DNA of 64,000 bases from Mesorhizobium sp. M1E.F.Ca.ET.045.02.1.1 (GCF_003952485.1 NZ_CP034447.1:496001-560000); one strand, 5' to 3'. Positions 17,967 through 28,928 are shown, numbered from the stretch's first letter. Numbers and translations: made by a program. Notes: generated from the sequence alone by a model not told the origin.

Positions 17967-19028
17967 TCAAATATTTTCCGGAAGATAAATGTCGAACGGC
18001 AGAAATGTCTGCCCCGGGCTCTCCGCGACGCCGGCTTTGATGGCCCGCTCCATTGCCATTATCAGCTCCTGGCAAAGTCGGCGCATTGGCGTGCCGACCG
18101 CCATCGTCAAGATGTCATCCGCAAGCGCCCCACGTGACTGCGGCGTCATTTCACTCACGATCGCGACGAGATCCTGACCGCTCCCCTCTTCTCGGAGCGC
18201 GGAAATTGCCCCCTCTATCCCCCCGCCGGCCATATAGAAGCCGACGAGCTCTGGTTCCCGCTGCATAAGATCCAGCAATTTTTCGTAAGTGAGCTGCCGT
18301 TCATCAAGGTTCACGAGCGCATCAAGCACCTCGAATTTTGGCGCGTTCTCACGAAAATACGCACGAAAGGCCGTTTCCCGCGTCGCATGCGCCTGGAAGC
18401 GATGGCTTCCGACAAACACCGCCACCTTGCCGGGCCGTTTTGCGGTCTTGGAAAACACCCAAGCGGCAGTCCGTCCGACCTTGCTGTTGTTGAGGCCGAT
18501 GTAGCCCTCGCGCACGCCATCGGCGAAGTCGGATAGCAGCGAAAATACCGGGATACCTTTCGCCTTGAGCTCCTCGACTGATGCTGTGATTTTCGGGTGA
18601 TCGGCCGCCACCATGGCGATCGCCTGGCAGCGGCTCCCAAGGTCCTTAAGAAGCGGGAGCAGGTCACGCGGCAAATGTGACTGCGCGAACTCGATGATCG
18701 GAAGGCCGTGGAAGGATTTAGCCATACTGACCGACTCTTCGATCTTGCGAGCGAAATCTTGGTAGAAATCGTGGGTAGGTTTTCTCAAGATGAAGCCCAG
18801 CTTGTAGTGCGGCAGGTGCTGCTGCAAGCGCTGTTTGATGAGACCGGCAGCATGATAGCCGATCGCGTGCGCGGCCGCATGGACCCGCTGGGCGGTCTCC
18901 TCTCGCACCGGAAGGCGGACGTTCAGAACCCGATCGACTGTTGCTACGCTGACTCCGGCTTCGCGGGCGAGATCGGCAATTGTGACGCGCTTTCCCCTAG
19001 CGATTCTGATCGGCCGGTCCTCCATCAT
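17967..19028 (-). CDS. LacI-family transcriptional regulator
   Basis: A 353-residue regulator. The N-terminal helix-turn-helix reads KRVTIADLAREAGVSVATVD with the hinge RVLNVR, followed by a periplasmic-binding-protein-like sugar-sensing domain (FSLLSDFADGVREGYIGLNN, VAVFVGSHRFQAH, VGFYMAGGGIEGA). The ATG at 19028 has GGGAG eight bases upstream; the frame's earlier start at 19124 has none. It is probably the local regulator of the TIM-barrel gene 164 bases downstream. The ligand is unknown; sugar or inositol-like compounds are usual for the family. Confidence 0.85.
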   Translation of the reverse strand: MMEDRPIRIARGKRVTIADLAREAGVSVATVDRVLNVRLPVREETAQRVHAAAHAIGYHAAGLIKQRLQQHLPHYKLGFILRKPTHDFYQDFARKIEESVSMAKSFHGLPIIEFAQSHLPRDLLPLLKDLGSRCQAIAMVAADHPKITASVEELKAKGIPVFSLLSDFADGVREGYIGLNNSKVGRTAAWVFSKTAKRPGKVAVFVGSHRFQAHATRETAFRAYFRENAPKFEVLDALVNLDERQLTYEKLLDLMQREPELVGFYMAGGGIEGAISALREEGSGQDLVAIVSEMTPQSRGALADDILTMAVGTPMRRLCQELIMAMERAIKAGVAESPGQTFLPFDIYLPENI

Positions 19029-19306
19029 CCGGTGCGCTCCCGCGACGGCTTGGGGCGGCAAGCTGAAATAGTTCCCACACCCGGCGGTTGATAGCGCATT
19101 CGACGAACAGCGCTCCATGCGCACCCAGATGAGTTTCCGTGAACCGTTCGTTTGCTTAGGGGCTTCATGGTGTTGTATTACTCACTGCGTTAGTACTCTA
19201 TTTCCAGCGCTCTTTGGAGGCTGGCAATTCGACTGTTGTGGCAAGGCCGCGACTTACACGTCGCGCTGTTGCGATTTTGCTTGCGGGGAGCCAGTTTGAT
19301 GTAACC

Positions 19307-20593
19307 CTAACCGCGGAAAGCGGCTTCCATCCGTGACTGGTCCAATTCGCCTTCCCAGCGAGCGACAACGAGCGATGCCACCGCATTACCGACTAAATTC
19401 GTCAGCGCGCGGCATTCCGACATGAAGCGGTCCACGCCAAGAATTAGAGCCATTCCGGCAACGGGAACACTCGGCACGACAGAGAGAGTAGCGGCCAATG
19501 TGATGAAGCCGGCGCCGGTGACGCCTGCCGCACCCTTCGAGGAAAGCATCGCAATTAGCAGCAGGAGGATCTGATCGGCAATTGACAAATCTGTGTTCGT
19601 CGCCTGCGCGATGAAGAGGGCGGCGATCGTCATGTAGATATTGGTACCGTCCAGATTGAATGAGTATCCAGTAGGGATGACGAGACTTACGACCGAACGC
19701 GCGGCGCCGGCCTTCTCCATCTTCTCCATGAGCGAGGGCAGCGCGGCCTCCGAGGAGGACGTTGCCAGGACAAGCAGCAGTTCGTCCTTGATGTAGCGGA
19801 CAAGAGAAAAGATCGAGAAGCCGTTGTAGCGGCAGACCGCGCCGAGAACCCCGAACACGAAGAGGAAGGCGGTAAGATAGAACGTCGCGACCAGTATCGC
19901 GAGGTTGGCCACCGAACCGATACCGTATTTGCCGATCGTAAAGGCCATTGCGCCGAAGGCGCCGATGGGTGCAGCCTTCATCAGAATGCCGACGAGCTTA
20001 AAAATGGGGGCGGTAAGCGCCTGGAGAAAGGTAACGACCGGCCTGCTCGTCTCTCCGGTCATCGCCAAAGCAATGCCGAACAGGACCGAGAAGAACAAGA
20101 CTTGCAGGATGTCGCCTTCCGCGAAGGCACTGGCAATCGTTGACGGGATGATGTTCATCAGGAAGCTGGTCACGGACTGCTCGTGAGCCGTGGCCACATA
20201 GCCCTTAACGGCTTGGACATCGAGCGAGGCCGGATCGATGTTGAGGCCGGCGCCAGGCTGAACGATATTCGCGACAATCAGTCCGACAACGAGTGCAAGC
20301 GTCGAGAAGGTGAGGAAATAAACCATCGCCTTGGCGGCAACTCGGCCGACCTTCTGCAGATCGCTCATGCCGGCAATGCCGGTCGCAATTGTCAGGAAGA
20401 TGACAGGTGCGATAATCATCTTGACGACTTTGATGAAGGCATCGCCGAGCGGCTTCAGGCTCTGGCCGGTTTCCGGATAGAGATAGCCAATTGCGGCACC
20501 CAGGACTATGGCGGCAAGCACCTGCACGTAGGTCCGGGCAAAATGGCGCTTGCGGGGCGCTGCGATCGCGCGGGGGACTTTTGGAACCAACAC
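19307..20593 (-). CDS. dctA: DctA, C4-dicarboxylate transporter
   Basis: DctA imports succinate, malate and fumarate with protons or sodium and is the main carbon supply route for nitrogen-fixing bacteroids. The 428-residue protein has the DAACS features: several hydrophobic helices, the Ser-rich loop [14 protein letters not shown], the motif [14 protein letters not shown] and the C-terminal [18 protein letters not shown]. No dctBD genes are present. A consensus sigma-54 promoter lies 85 bases upstream at 20678-20693. Confidence 0.95.
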   Translation of the reverse strand: MLVPKVPRAIAAPRKRHFARTYVQVLAAIVLGAAIGYLYPETGQSLKPLGDAFIKVVKMIIAPVIFLTIATGIAGMSDLQKVGRVAAKAMVYFLTFSTLALVVGLIVANIVQPGAGLNIDPASLDVQAVKGYVATAHEQSVTSFLMNIIPSTIASAFAEGDILQVLFFSVLFGIALAMTGETSRPVVTFLQALTAPIFKLVGILMKAAPIGAFGAMAFTIGKYGIGSVANLAILVATFYLTAFLFVFGVLGAVCRYNGFSIFSLVRYIKDELLLVLATSSSEAALPSLMEKMEKAGAARSVVSLVIPTGYSFNLDGTNIYMTIAALFIAQATNTDLSIADQILLLLIAMLSSKGAAGVTGAGFITLAATLSVVPSVPVAGMALILGVDRFMSECRALTNLVGNAVASLVVARWEGELDQSRMEAAFRG

Positions 20594-20677
20594 CGTTTCT
20601 CTCTCCCTGACCGGATCGGGGTGGGGGCTCCTCCTTCTCCCATGCTGCGCTCCGGTCGAGCGCTGCTGTCATCTCGG

Positions 20678-20693
20678 AGCAAGCGCCGTGCCA
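20678..20693 (-). promoter_or_regulatory. Consensus sigma-54 promoter of dctA
   Basis: On the minus strand the sequence is TGGCACGGCGCTTGCT, an exact match to TGGCACG-N4-TTGCW. Transcription should begin near 20667. A perfectly palindromic NifA-type site, TGTAGGATATCCTACA, lies at 20935-20950, about 275 bases upstream. This is farther than usual, so DctD, NifA or both could be the activator. Confidence 0.85.
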
Positions 20694-20978
20694 ACTGGAG
20701 GCCTGTCCCGTCCAGCGAGATTGGTGCGGGTTGCGCACTGGAACCCTCCACCTTTGCCGGAATTTGCACTCAAGGCTCGCCAAAGATCGCGTGAAGAAGT
20801 GCTTCGCCAGAGAGGGAATTGACCAGGTCGCCTTGCGGCCGTGCCTTTGATGTTCGCCGCAGATCGAATGCCGGCCGATATCTGTCGTCTTGGTGACTTT
20901 GGTTGGTCAGTTTTGCGACGGAATGCGCGCAAACTGTAGGATATCCTACACGCCCATCAGAGCACGCGGGACAAGCGA

Positions 20979-21740
20979 TTAAGCGTAGGAGCGCATCGAA
21001 TCTCCGAGGTCAAAAAATCTTGAATAAGGTCCGCGTGCGAAGTGAATCCGCAACTCGTCAAAGTTCTCCACCGTTTGATCCAGCGGTCGCGTTTCCTGGC
21101 GCTGCAGGATGGCGTTATCTGATGGCTCAAGCGCTGGAACGCCCAGGAAATCCCAAACCGCTCCCAAGCATTGGGCAGGTTCATGAAGAAGGCTCTCGTA
21201 TTCCATTACAAGCAGGTTGGTCGACGTGAAGGAGTCCATAACGCGAGCGTGAAAATCGTCGGCGGCTTTGAAATAAGCCTCACAGTCAGCGATTGACAAC
21301 CTGACGCTCGGTGGCCGAGCGGTATCGTTGTCCGAGCTGAACTTCAGCCACTGACCGCTTTCCCTGGCCTGCACAAAGGAACGGAGCGATTCCAATACGT
21401 TTCGGCGAACAACGAGGATGACCTTGAGTGCTGGCCAACGAGCTAATTCCGCAAAGAATGCTGGACGCTCGCGAAACTGAGGTTCATTGATCTTGCAGCC
21501 AAGATGCGTCACATTCTTGTAGTCGCGCATAGGGCAGCGCACATAGGCAAGCTCAAGAAGCTCGCGATCCGTGCCTAGCAGGCGATCCGTGCTGGGCCAA
21601 TTGGGATCATATTCGTTTAGCAACTCACCGTTACTCAAAACGGTCGGATGCTCGTTTAGCAATTCTTCTAAATAGTGTGTTCCGGTCCTTGGCATAGCAA
21701 GGATCACAAAAGGCTCAGGAGTTGGTTCGTTGTGGGTCAT
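20979..21740 (-). CDS. nodH: NodH, Nod-factor sulfotransferase
   Basis: NodH transfers sulfate from PAPS to the reducing-end sugar of Nod factors. The 253-residue protein has the 5'-phosphosulfate loop AMPRTGTHYLEELLNEHP and the 3'-phosphate-binding segment RRNVLESLRSFVQA. Residues elsewhere (GCKINEPQF, ETRPLDQTVENF) follow the NodH pattern. The start MTHNEPTPEPF at 21740 fits NodH alignments better than the ATG at 21755. It lies 287 bases after nodJ with no nod box between, so it may be read from the nodA promoter. PAPS-forming nodPQ genes are not in this window. Confidence 0.92.
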   Translation of the reverse strand: MTHNEPTPEPFVILAMPRTGTHYLEELLNEHPTVLSNGELLNEYDPNWPSTDRLLGTDRELLELAYVRCPMRDYKNVTHLGCKINEPQFRERPAFFAELARWPALKVILVVRRNVLESLRSFVQARESGQWLKFSSDNDTARPPSVRLSIADCEAYFKAADDFHARVMDSFTSTNLLVMEYESLLHEPAQCLGAVWDFLGVPALEPSDNAILQRQETRPLDQTVENFDELRIHFARGPYSRFFDLGDSMRSYA

Positions 21741-22027
21741 TGCATGTGTATCCAACTAAATAATGGCCGCGACGGTCTGGGGACGCGCACAAGAAGCTTG
21801 GCTGCTATCGCTTGAACGCTCCGGGTGGGTCCGCGCCTCACCACCCAGCCTGTACTCCGAGGTGTGGTCGCGAAGATGGGCGCGTGCCTGCAGCGGCTGG
21901 GTGGCGCCCGGCTTCGGCGTTGTTGTACCACTCGCGATTCCTGGCACACGCATGCCTCCGGGCCGCTGTGGGCAGTTTGCAATCCGGCATTGCGGACCTC
22001 CTTCTCGTTGATGGGCGTAGGTAAGCG

Positions 22028-22816
22028 TCAACGCATTAGTCGTCGATGAAACAGTCCAGCCGACACAAAAAAAGGCAATACAGCGAACATGCAAAGTGCG
22101 CCTATATGCAGCCCTACATTGTCGCCCAGGCGGCCGAGCATCACCGGACGGATTAGATCGATAGAATTCGCCAGCGGCGAGAAGGCCGCAATCTGCTGAA
22201 ACACTCCTGGCAATTGGCCGACTGGAAAAACCGCGCCCGAAAGGAACAGCATAGGTGTGATGACAAGCGTCTGATAGAAAATAAAATAGTGATAACTGGG
22301 CGCGAGCGCGATGACGAGCATGGCCAGGCTCGCAAAGGCGAACCCGGTGAGAGCGATGACCGGCAGCACGTAGAGAACCGACGTCCACGCGGCATAACCT
22401 AGCGCGGCGGCAACAATCGCAATTGTCGTACCGGCCAGAAAGGCCTTTGTGGCTGCCCAGGTCAATTCACCGAGAACGATGTCGCCGAGGGTAAGTTGTG
22501 TGTGCAAGATTGCTTCCCAAGTGCCCTGATCGCGCATTCGACCGAAAACCGCGTAAATTGTTTCGAAGGTCGATGCTGTCATCGCGCTTGTCGCAACCAT
22601 GCCGGCTGCCAGAAAAGCGATGTAGGATGCACCTTCGATGCGGCCTACCAACAGTCCAAGGCCAGTGCCGAGCCCGAAAAGGTAAATCATCGGATCAGCA
22701 AGGGTGCCGAGCATTGAAGCAAATGCCACCTTCTTCCATGCCAAATGATTGCGGCGCCACACCGCGATCCAGTTCCAGGCGTTGGCGGGTAGAGCGGCCG
22801 CAAGACGTTCACCCAT
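22028..22816 (-). CDS. nodJ: NodJ, Nod-factor export permease
   Basis: NodJ is the membrane part of the NodIJ ABC-2-type exporter for Nod factors. The 262-residue protein has six predicted hydrophobic segments, for example [16 protein letters not shown] and [17 protein letters not shown], and begins with the NodJ-type cytosolic tail ([18 protein letters not shown]). It starts three bases after nodI. Confidence 0.95.
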   Translation of the reverse strand: MGERLAAALPANAWNWIAVWRRNHLAWKKVAFASMLGTLADPMIYLFGLGTGLGLLVGRIEGASYIAFLAAGMVATSAMTASTFETIYAVFGRMRDQGTWEAILHTQLTLGDIVLGELTWAATKAFLAGTTIAIVAAALGYAAWTSVLYVLPVIALTGFAFASLAMLVIALAPSYHYFIFYQTLVITPMLFLSGAVFPVGQLPGVFQQIAAFSPLANSIDLIRPVMLGRLGDNVGLHIGALCMFAVLPFFVSAGLFHRRLMR

Positions 22817-22819
22817 TGC

Positions 22820-23734
22820 TCACTTCTCCATCTCACGTCCGGTTAGCCGCAAGAAAACGTCCTCCAGACTGGGTGGACGCTCCAGAATACGCAGACCCGC
22901 TCGACCGCGAAGCTGGATGCGCACATCCTCCGGATCAGGCGCATAGCAAAAGAGCGTCTCGCCGCTTACCTCGATACGCTGAACGTACGGCCTGATCAGC
23001 GAAATCAGCTCCTGTGGATTGCCGCCGAAGATCTCGATCACGTTGCACCCAATGTACTCGTCGATCAGCGCATGAGGACTGCCCTCGGCGATCTTGCGTC
23101 CCCGCTCGAGAACACACAGCCGATCACAAAGCCGCTCAGCCTCTTCCATGAAATGGGTGGTCAAAATGATCGTTTTTCCGCTCGCCAGCAGGAAACGAAG
23201 TCGCTCCCAGATCAGATGGCGGGCATGCGGGTCGAGGCCGGTCGTGGGCTCATCCATCACAAGCAACTGGGGGTCGTTGATCAGAGCACGTGCCAGCGTC
23301 AGGCGCCGCTTCATCCCGCCGGATAGCAGGCCGACACGTGAATCCGCCTTGCTCTCAAGGCGAGCGAACTCGAGGAGCCGTGGGATGACGGCGTTGATCT
23401 CTCTTGTTCTCATGCCGAAGTAGCGCCCGAACACCAACAGGTTCTCACGTACCGTAAATTCCAGGTCGAGATTGTCGAACTGCGGGACCACGCCTATGCC
23501 CTTGCGGGCCAAGCGGCTGCGTGCCGGCACTGGTAGACCGAGGACTGTTATATCACCCGCGTCAGGCCGGGTCATACCGAGGAGCATACGCGCAATCGTG
23601 CTCTTGCCTGCGCCGTTCGGCCCCAGCAGACCGAAGCACTCTCCCGATGCAACGGTGAAGGACAGCCCGTCCACAACGAGCTTGTTTCCGAATAATTTGG
23701 TTACGCCGGTAAGGTCGATTGCTACATTGGACAT
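22820..23734 (-). CDS. nodI: NodI, Nod-factor export ATPase
   Basis: NodI is the ATP-binding subunit that works with NodJ. The 304-residue protein shows Walker A GPNGAGKS, the signature LSGGMKRRL, Walker [13 protein letters not shown] and the switch His in [11 protein letters not shown]. It lies 261 bases after nodC and just before nodJ in the minus-strand nod operon. Confidence 0.95.
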   Translation of the reverse strand: MSNVAIDLTGVTKLFGNKLVVDGLSFTVASGECFGLLGPNGAGKSTIARMLLGMTRPDAGDITVLGLPVPARSRLARKGIGVVPQFDNLDLEFTVRENLLVFGRYFGMRTREINAVIPRLLEFARLESKADSRVGLLSGGMKRRLTLARALINDPQLLVMDEPTTGLDPHARHLIWERLRFLLASGKTIILTTHFMEEAERLCDRLCVLERGRKIAEGSPHALIDEYIGCNVIEIFGGNPQELISLIRPYVQRIEVSGETLFCYAPDPEDVRIQLRGRAGLRILERPPSLEDVFLRLTGREMEK

Positions 23735-23995
23735 GCGTCTATCTCAAGCGGAATGAGTCCGATTGGCCACCGGCAGCTTACTTACGAATCTGGTTCAGAG
23801 CAGGCCACCGCCTTGAGATGGCACCTTTGGAAAGTCGCGGCCGGAGCGACGCGTGTATCGCTTCCGCCAAAGAATTAACGTCAAGATGCCACGTGTCGCT
23901 TCCAGATAGTTCCCGTTCTGACCATAGGTAACTCGACAAGCTTCACCACGTGTCGACTGACACAACTTACTCGGTCACCCGGCGCTGCAAGGCCG

Positions 23996-25321
23996 TCAGA
24001 CTTCACCAGCTGTGAGCGAAAGATCTGCAGTATGAAGTGACTCCGCAATTCCAGAATTGCCCGCAGCATTTGCTCCGGCAAGCGGCGTCGCGCTTGTGAT
24101 TTCCTTTGTGCTTCTGTTGGGCAGGGGAACACTTTTACGCGACAGCCAATCGCTATTGCTCAATGTACACAGGGCGTAAGCCTTCAAGGGGATCAACAGG
24201 AATATCCTGATTAACGCGTGCATTGAATAGCCGATGAATCGAAGCTGCCGAGTGCGGAAAGATAACACCGTAGATCTGATTATGGTCATGGTGACAATAG
24301 CCAGCACCGTCCACCAATTTACTGTATGTGAAAATAGTAGCTCACCGAGCGCCGTTACTACCGCGATGCCGAGCAACAATGGGCCGAGATTCTCTCCCAT
24401 CACATCCAAAGTTAGATAGCGATCCAGGCCACGCAGTAGACCTCGCGCAAGCATCGTGTCCCGGAAAGTGCTCCGTGCCCAGCGGAGTTGTTGGCGCAAA
24501 TAAGGTCCCATCTTGTCCGGAACGACTGTCGCCGCGACGGCACCTGGAACGTACTCGGTTCGAAAGCCTGCTTTCAGCATGAGGATCGTAAGATGACGGT
24601 CTTCACCGAAGTCGCTTGGTTTCCCCCTGAACAGCTGCGTCTCGTATTGATCCAGCAGAGAAAGGAGACAAGACCGGCGGTACATTGCACATGGGCCGCA
24701 GCAGCACATGACCGCACCAAAGCGACCTTGCGCCGCGCGCTCCTCATTGCAAGCCAGCCAGTATTCCATATCGATCAATCGGGTCAACCAAGTGTCGCTG
24801 CGGTTGTATGCCGTCAGCTGGCCCATGGCCGCTCCGACCATGGGATCCCGCATTTTTACTGCAAGCTTCGTGATCACGTCGGACGCAAGTGTCGTGTCAG
24901 AGTCGACGCTGAGCACGAAATCTCCAGATGAGCGGCGGATGGCGGCGATCTGCGCCTTGCGTTTGCCAACATTCTCGCGGAGCAGAATGAAATTGAATCT
25001 CGGGTCGCCCTCGTAGGCGTGATGTACCGGGATGACGGCATTACGATTTCCAGAACCGTCGTCAACCAGATAGACCTGAAATGTTCCGGCGTAATCTTGA
25101 ATTGCGATGGAAGCTAAACACGCCGCGAGTGTGCGCGGGTCCTCATTGTAGCAGGGGATGATGACATCCACGCTCGGCCAACGGTCGGATCCGAACAAGC
25201 TTTCCGACGGCGGCGTAACATTTTCCGGTTGGGAGTAGACCGCTTGCATGCCTCTGTAAACAGTCGAGAGCACCGCATAAGACGAAACGGCAACAGTACT
25301 GGCTGTGGTGAGAAGGTCCAT
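23996..25321 (-). CDS. nodC: NodC, chitin-oligosaccharide synthase
   Basis: NodC is a membrane family-2 glycosyltransferase that polymerises N-acetylglucosamine into the Nod-factor backbone. The 441-residue protein has the donor-site motifs LVDDGSG and DSDT, the acceptor/processive motif QQLRW, and transmembrane segments at the N terminus and after about residue 320. The length is slightly above typical NodC because of a longer C-terminal tail. It starts 15 bases after the nodB stop. Confidence 0.96.
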   Translation of the reverse strand: MDLLTTASTVAVSSYAVLSTVYRGMQAVYSQPENVTPPSESLFGSDRWPSVDVIIPCYNEDPRTLAACLASIAIQDYAGTFQVYLVDDGSGNRNAVIPVHHAYEGDPRFNFILLRENVGKRKAQIAAIRRSSGDFVLSVDSDTTLASDVITKLAVKMRDPMVGAAMGQLTAYNRSDTWLTRLIDMEYWLACNEERAAQGRFGAVMCCCGPCAMYRRSCLLSLLDQYETQLFRGKPSDFGEDRHLTILMLKAGFRTEYVPGAVAATVVPDKMGPYLRQQLRWARSTFRDTMLARGLLRGLDRYLTLDVMGENLGPLLLGIAVVTALGELLFSHTVNWWTVLAIVTMTIIRSTVLSFRTRQLRFIGYSMHALIRIFLLIPLKAYALCTLSNSDWLSRKSVPLPNRSTKEITSATPLAGANAAGNSGIAESLHTADLSLTAGEV

Positions 25322-25336
25322 AGGATCTCTGTTTGT

Positions 25337-25996
25337 TCAGGGATGTTGAGGAAGTGATCGGATTACAAATCCGCGGCCGTGCAATTCTGGAATTAGGCGT
25401 GACAACGCTGTCACCGTCTGGTCGCGCAGACTGGCTTGATTGCCTGGTTGCAATTCGTCGGGAGCGCACCCGTCGTGCAACAGCACGATTGCGCCCGGCC
25501 GGATATCGGCGAGCACTCTGTCGACGATGGCGTCAACGCCGGGGCGAGACCAGTCGCGTGGATCAATGGACCAATGGACGGGCGCCAATGCCGCACCCGC
25601 TGATGCAGCGATTACTTCTTCGGTCCAGATGCCATACGGTGCACGAAAGTACCGAACCATGGCCTGCGGGCAAGCCATCCCTATGACTCTGTTTGCCTCA
25701 ACTATCTGGCGGTCGACTTCGACGGGCCCGCATTTAGCCAGGTCCGGATGAGTCATCGTGTGGTTGGCTATACCGTGCCCGTCTGTAATAATTCGGCGAA
25801 CGAGTTCCGGCTCGTCGGCCGCGTAGGCCCCAACAACGAAGAAGGTCGCCGGCACCTGATGTTGCGCCAGCACATTGAGTATCTGCGGTGTGAAAAATGA
25901 ATTGGGACCGTCGTCAAACGTCAGATAGACGCTGCGCTCTGCAATGCCATCGGCATTGTCACTCTGCCCTTCGCATATGTAGTCCAGAGGCTTCAT
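25337..25996 (-). CDS. nodB: NodB, chitooligosaccharide deacetylase
   Basis: NodB removes the acetyl group from the non-reducing end of the chitin oligomer before NodA acylation. The 219-residue protein has the polysaccharide deacetylase motifs TFDDGP and the metal-binding HTMTH, plus RAPYG and LHDG later. The ATG at 25996 overlaps the nodA stop (ATGA), so the two are translationally coupled. The longer frame to 26038 lies within nodA and is not used. Confidence 0.96.
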   Translation of the reverse strand: MKPLDYICEGQSDNADGIAERSVYLTFDDGPNSFFTPQILNVLAQHQVPATFFVVGAYAADEPELVRRIITDGHGIANHTMTHPDLAKCGPVEVDRQIVEANRVIGMACPQAMVRYFRAPYGIWTEEVIAASAGAALAPVHWSIDPRDWSRPGVDAIVDRVLADIRPGAIVLLHDGCAPDELQPGNQASLRDQTVTALSRLIPELHGRGFVIRSLPQHP

Positions 25997-26583
25997 AGTT
26001 CCGGACCGTTCCGGTCGATCAGGGTACCGGACGGCCACTCGTCCATCGAGCGTCCGATCGGCGAAACCAACACGAGTACGTCTTCCAGGCGCGTGGGCGG
26101 CAGGTCGGGATGCACGTCTGGACGGGTCGACCGTACGCGAACGCCCGACACAATGTTCGCGAGGCCGGCTCTGCAGAATCTTTCGACATGGTTTCGCAGC
26201 GCGTGCCGAACCGTGCCGAAAGCGAATGGAACACCCAACTGATGGAGCACTGGGTACGCCACGCGCATCGAAAAACCGATTCCGAGCCCTTCAAGATCCG
26301 GACGAACCGCGTACAGGCCCAATTCAGCGACGATCAAGTCGACCTCGCCAACTTTGATGAAGCGCCGCAGCATGCCGATGTGAGCCGCTACCCCATGCGC
26401 GTCGTAGCCGATTGCGCGGAATTCCGGCCTCGCGCCGGCCCAACTGCGGCCGCCTTCGAATGGCTCCGCGTTGAAGGCGCCAGTCCGTCCATAGGTCTTT
26501 CGAAAAAAGTCGGAGAGTTCGACATGGTCGGCCAGTTGCAACTCATTTTCCCAGCACAACTTCCACTCGACATTCGGGCGCAT
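25993..26583 (-). CDS. nodA: NodA, Nod-factor N-acyltransferase
   Basis: NodA attaches the fatty acyl chain to the deacetylated sugar. The 196-residue protein begins [20 protein letters not shown] and contains [20 protein letters not shown], both diagnostic. The ATG at 26583 is preferred to 26631 because NodA proteins start here and AGGT precedes it. It is the first gene of nodABCIJ, 230 bases downstream of a nod box. Two relics of a somewhat different nodA allele lie at 13955 and 29040. Confidence 0.96.
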   Translation of the reverse strand: MRPNVEWKLCWENELQLADHVELSDFFRKTYGRTGAFNAEPFEGGRSWAGARPEFRAIGYDAHGVAAHIGMLRRFIKVGEVDLIVAELGLYAVRPDLEGLGIGFSMRVAYPVLHQLGVPFAFGTVRHALRNHVERFCRAGLANIVSGVRVRSTRPDVHPDLPPTRLEDVLVLVSPIGRSMDEWPSGTLIDRNGPEL

Positions 26584-26815
26584 GGAAGACCTCACCTTGT
26601 AGCTGTCCGGTTGAGATAAATGTCCAAGCATTGGTTAAATAATTGGCGTCGCCCCAACGGGGCGTAACTTGTGGAGACCGCCGAAAGACCAAGCCGCAAT
26701 GCAGATGCGACTGACTTTGTACGCCCCGCACACCAGATGATGCTCCTCGGATCCAACGCAACCATCGGAACTACCTATCTTTCCAACTTGAAGCGCTTCT
26801 ATGGGACCTGCAGCA

Positions 26816-26864
26816 AAAACGGTAAAATCCTTTGTTTAGATGAAAGGTATCCACGCTTTGGATA
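26816..26864 (-). promoter_or_regulatory. nod box 3, driving nodABCIJ
   Basis: On the minus strand it starts ATCCAAAGCGTGGATA and continues ATCTAAACAAAGGATTTT to TACCGTT, a good nod box. It points to nodA. A dead nodD head follows on the opposite side at 26880. Confidence 0.9.
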
Positions 26865-26879
26865 ACTGGGCGAATGCGT

Positions 26880-27010
26880 TCCATATGGCTGGTCAATTAT
26901 CGTCGTCACGCTCGAGGCACTTCTGACGAAGCGCAAAGCTCACGCCCGCGGCACGCGCGGCCGTTGCCGGGCCGCTCGATTATCTCCGTAAGAGCCCGAG
27001 CGGAGCTCAG
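26880..27010 (+). pseudogene. nodD: nodD relic 3
   Basis: A short plus-strand frame reads IVVTLEALLTKRK, which matches [13 protein letters not shown] of NodD. It is followed by scrambled traces of the helix-turn-helix. Only the first few dozen codons can be recognised. Confidence 0.65.
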
Positions 27011-27437
27011 ACACGACGATTGATCAGAATCTGATTCGCGGGTTCAGTATCTTTTTCGTGTATCCAGCTCTGGGCTGTCCTTTGGCGGGAGTTAGGTTCG
27101 CCCAGGTTCTGAGCCTGGGGCGTCGGCCCGTTCGCCGCACAGGCTCCTTCGCACATCGTCGAGGCCGAGAAAGAGGTGGCCACACAGCTCCCCCTGTACT
27201 TTCCACCACCCGACACCAGAGCTCACCCAGGGCGCCGGCCTTGCTCACCTCAACGGATAGCGCACTCGCGCCGCTTCACGATTAAAAGAATTCTACAAGC
27301 AGATGCCTGTTTGATCGTGAGACGTCCGCTGCCAATTCCCGCATCGCAGAGGCAGCCAATAGCGCTCGCTTCACATAGTGGTCCGGCAAGCAGCTAGATA
27401 CGACAGGTGACCTCAAATGAGGCGTCTTGCATGGCTT

Positions 27438-28646
27438 CTACACCTGCCTGAATGCCAGAACTGCGTTCGTGCCGCCCATGGCGAAGGCGTTGCTCATGGC
27501 GACGCGCACCTTGCGCTCGCGCGGCACATTGGGCGTGATGTCGAGGTCGCAAGCGGGATCTGGCTCGCGATAGTTGGCGGTCGGCGGCACGACGTCCTCT
27601 TGGATTGCCATCACGCAGGCGATCATTTCAAGCGCGCTCGCTGCGCCGAGGCAATGCGCGTGCGTGGACTTGGTGGAAGAGATGGACATCGAATAAGCGT
27701 GGTTTCCAAACACACGCTTGATCGCCGCCGTTTCAGTCTGATCATTGCTCTTGGTACCGGTGCCGTGCGCGTTGAGGTAGTCGACGTTCTCGGCATTCAG
27801 CCCGGCATCGGCAAGGCAGGCGCGCATCGCCGACGCTGGCCCCTCGACAGATGGCGCGGCGATGTGGAAGGCATCGGCGGAAAGGCCGACGCCGGCGATC
27901 TCGGCAAGAATTGTGGCACCACGCCTCGTGGCATGCTCGTAGCTTTCCAGCACGGCCATGCCCGCACCCTCGCCCAGCACCAGGCCCTTCCTATCGGCGG
28001 AGAAGGGCCGGCAGGTATCGGGTGAAAGCACGCGCATTGCTTCCCATGCTTTCAGCACGCCCCATGCGAAGGGTGCGTCGCTGCCCCCGGAAACCATTAC
28101 GTCGGCCCGGCCCAGCTTGATCTGATCCACCGCCGAGGCGATCGCATGGTTGGCCGAGGCACATGCGGAGGTCACCCCGAACACCGGCCCGCGCAAGCCG
28201 AGGCGCAAGCTAAGATGGACGGAAGCGGCGCTGGGCATCACCTTTACTCCAGTGAAGAGTTCAGCACGGATTGCGCTACCCAAAAGCAGTGAGCGGTAAG
28301 TTTGTTCTGTTGCGTATGAACCGGTAAATCCAACGCCCACTGTCGCGCCGAAGCGATGGGCATTCCCTTCGTCGCAGGAAAGTCCGGCCTGCCGCATGGC
28401 TTCGCGCGCTGCAAGCACGGCGAGCAAGCTGAAGCGGTCCATGGAGATGAGATGCCCCCGGTTGATGTCGTGCTCGGGCAGCGCCTTGATCTCAGCGCCG
28501 GTCATGCCCTCCAGGTCATGAAGCTCGGAATTGGCGAGCGGGCCGATGGCGGAGCGGCCTTCGCGCATCTCTTTCCACATAGAGGCGGCGTCAGTGCCCA
28601 GTCCGCACAGGCCGCCCACTCCGGTGATAACGACGCGCCTGTCCAT
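27438..28646 (-). CDS. nodE: NodE beta-ketoacyl synthase, copy 2
   Basis: A second full-length 402-residue NodE with the same catalytic residues as copy 1 (Cys162 and two His). Residues 62-159 carry about 29 substitutions relative to copy 1, for example [10 protein letters not shown] instead of [10 protein letters not shown] at 101-110, with no length change. Outside this block the proteins differ at about three sites. It is intact and transcribed toward nodABCIJ from nod box 2 at 29390-29439. It could give a different acyl-chain preference from copy 1. Confidence 0.95.
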   Translation of the reverse strand: MDRRVVITGVGGLCGLGTDAASMWKEMREGRSAIGPLANSELHDLEGMTGAEIKALPEHDINRGHLISMDRFSLLAVLAAREAMRQAGLSCDEGNAHRFGATVGVGFTGSYATEQTYRSLLLGSAIRAELFTGVKVMPSAASVHLSLRLGLRGPVFGVTSACASANHAIASAVDQIKLGRADVMVSGGSDAPFAWGVLKAWEAMRVLSPDTCRPFSADRKGLVLGEGAGMAVLESYEHATRRGATILAEIAGVGLSADAFHIAAPSVEGPASAMRACLADAGLNAENVDYLNAHGTGTKSNDQTETAAIKRVFGNHAYSMSISSTKSTHAHCLGAASALEMIACVMAIQEDVVPPTANYREPDPACDLDITPNVPRERKVRVAMSNAFAMGGTNAVLAFRQV

Positions 28647-28928
28647 TCAAGCCTCCTTCGCAAGCAAGCCGCGGACGGCGTCCACGACGTCGCCGACATT
28701 CTTGAGATTCGACCAGGCATCGGCCGTGTTCATGTCGATCTTGATGCCGTAGGCCTGTTCCACATCCCAGAGGACGTCCGCCAAACCCAGCGAATCGAAC
28801 CCGAGCGCGTCCAGTTCCGTGGCGATTGTTATCTCGCCGACGAATGACGCAGGCATTCCCTCACCGCTCTCCGACTCGGCGCGTTTCTTGATCAGGGCAA
28901 TGACGTCCGTTGCGAATTGATCGGCCAT
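28647..28928 (-). CDS. nodF: NodF acyl carrier protein, copy 2
   Basis: A 93-residue NodF identical in sequence to copy 1, with phosphopantetheine Ser46 in GFDSLGLAD and AGGAAA before the ATG at 28928. Its stop abuts the nodE2 start. Identity of the two NodF proteins suggests recent duplication or gene conversion. Confidence 0.95.
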   Translation of the reverse strand: MADQFATDVIALIKKRAESESGEGMPASFVGEITIATELDALGFDSLGLADVLWDVEQAYGIKIDMNTADAWSNLKNVGDVVDAVRGLLAKEA

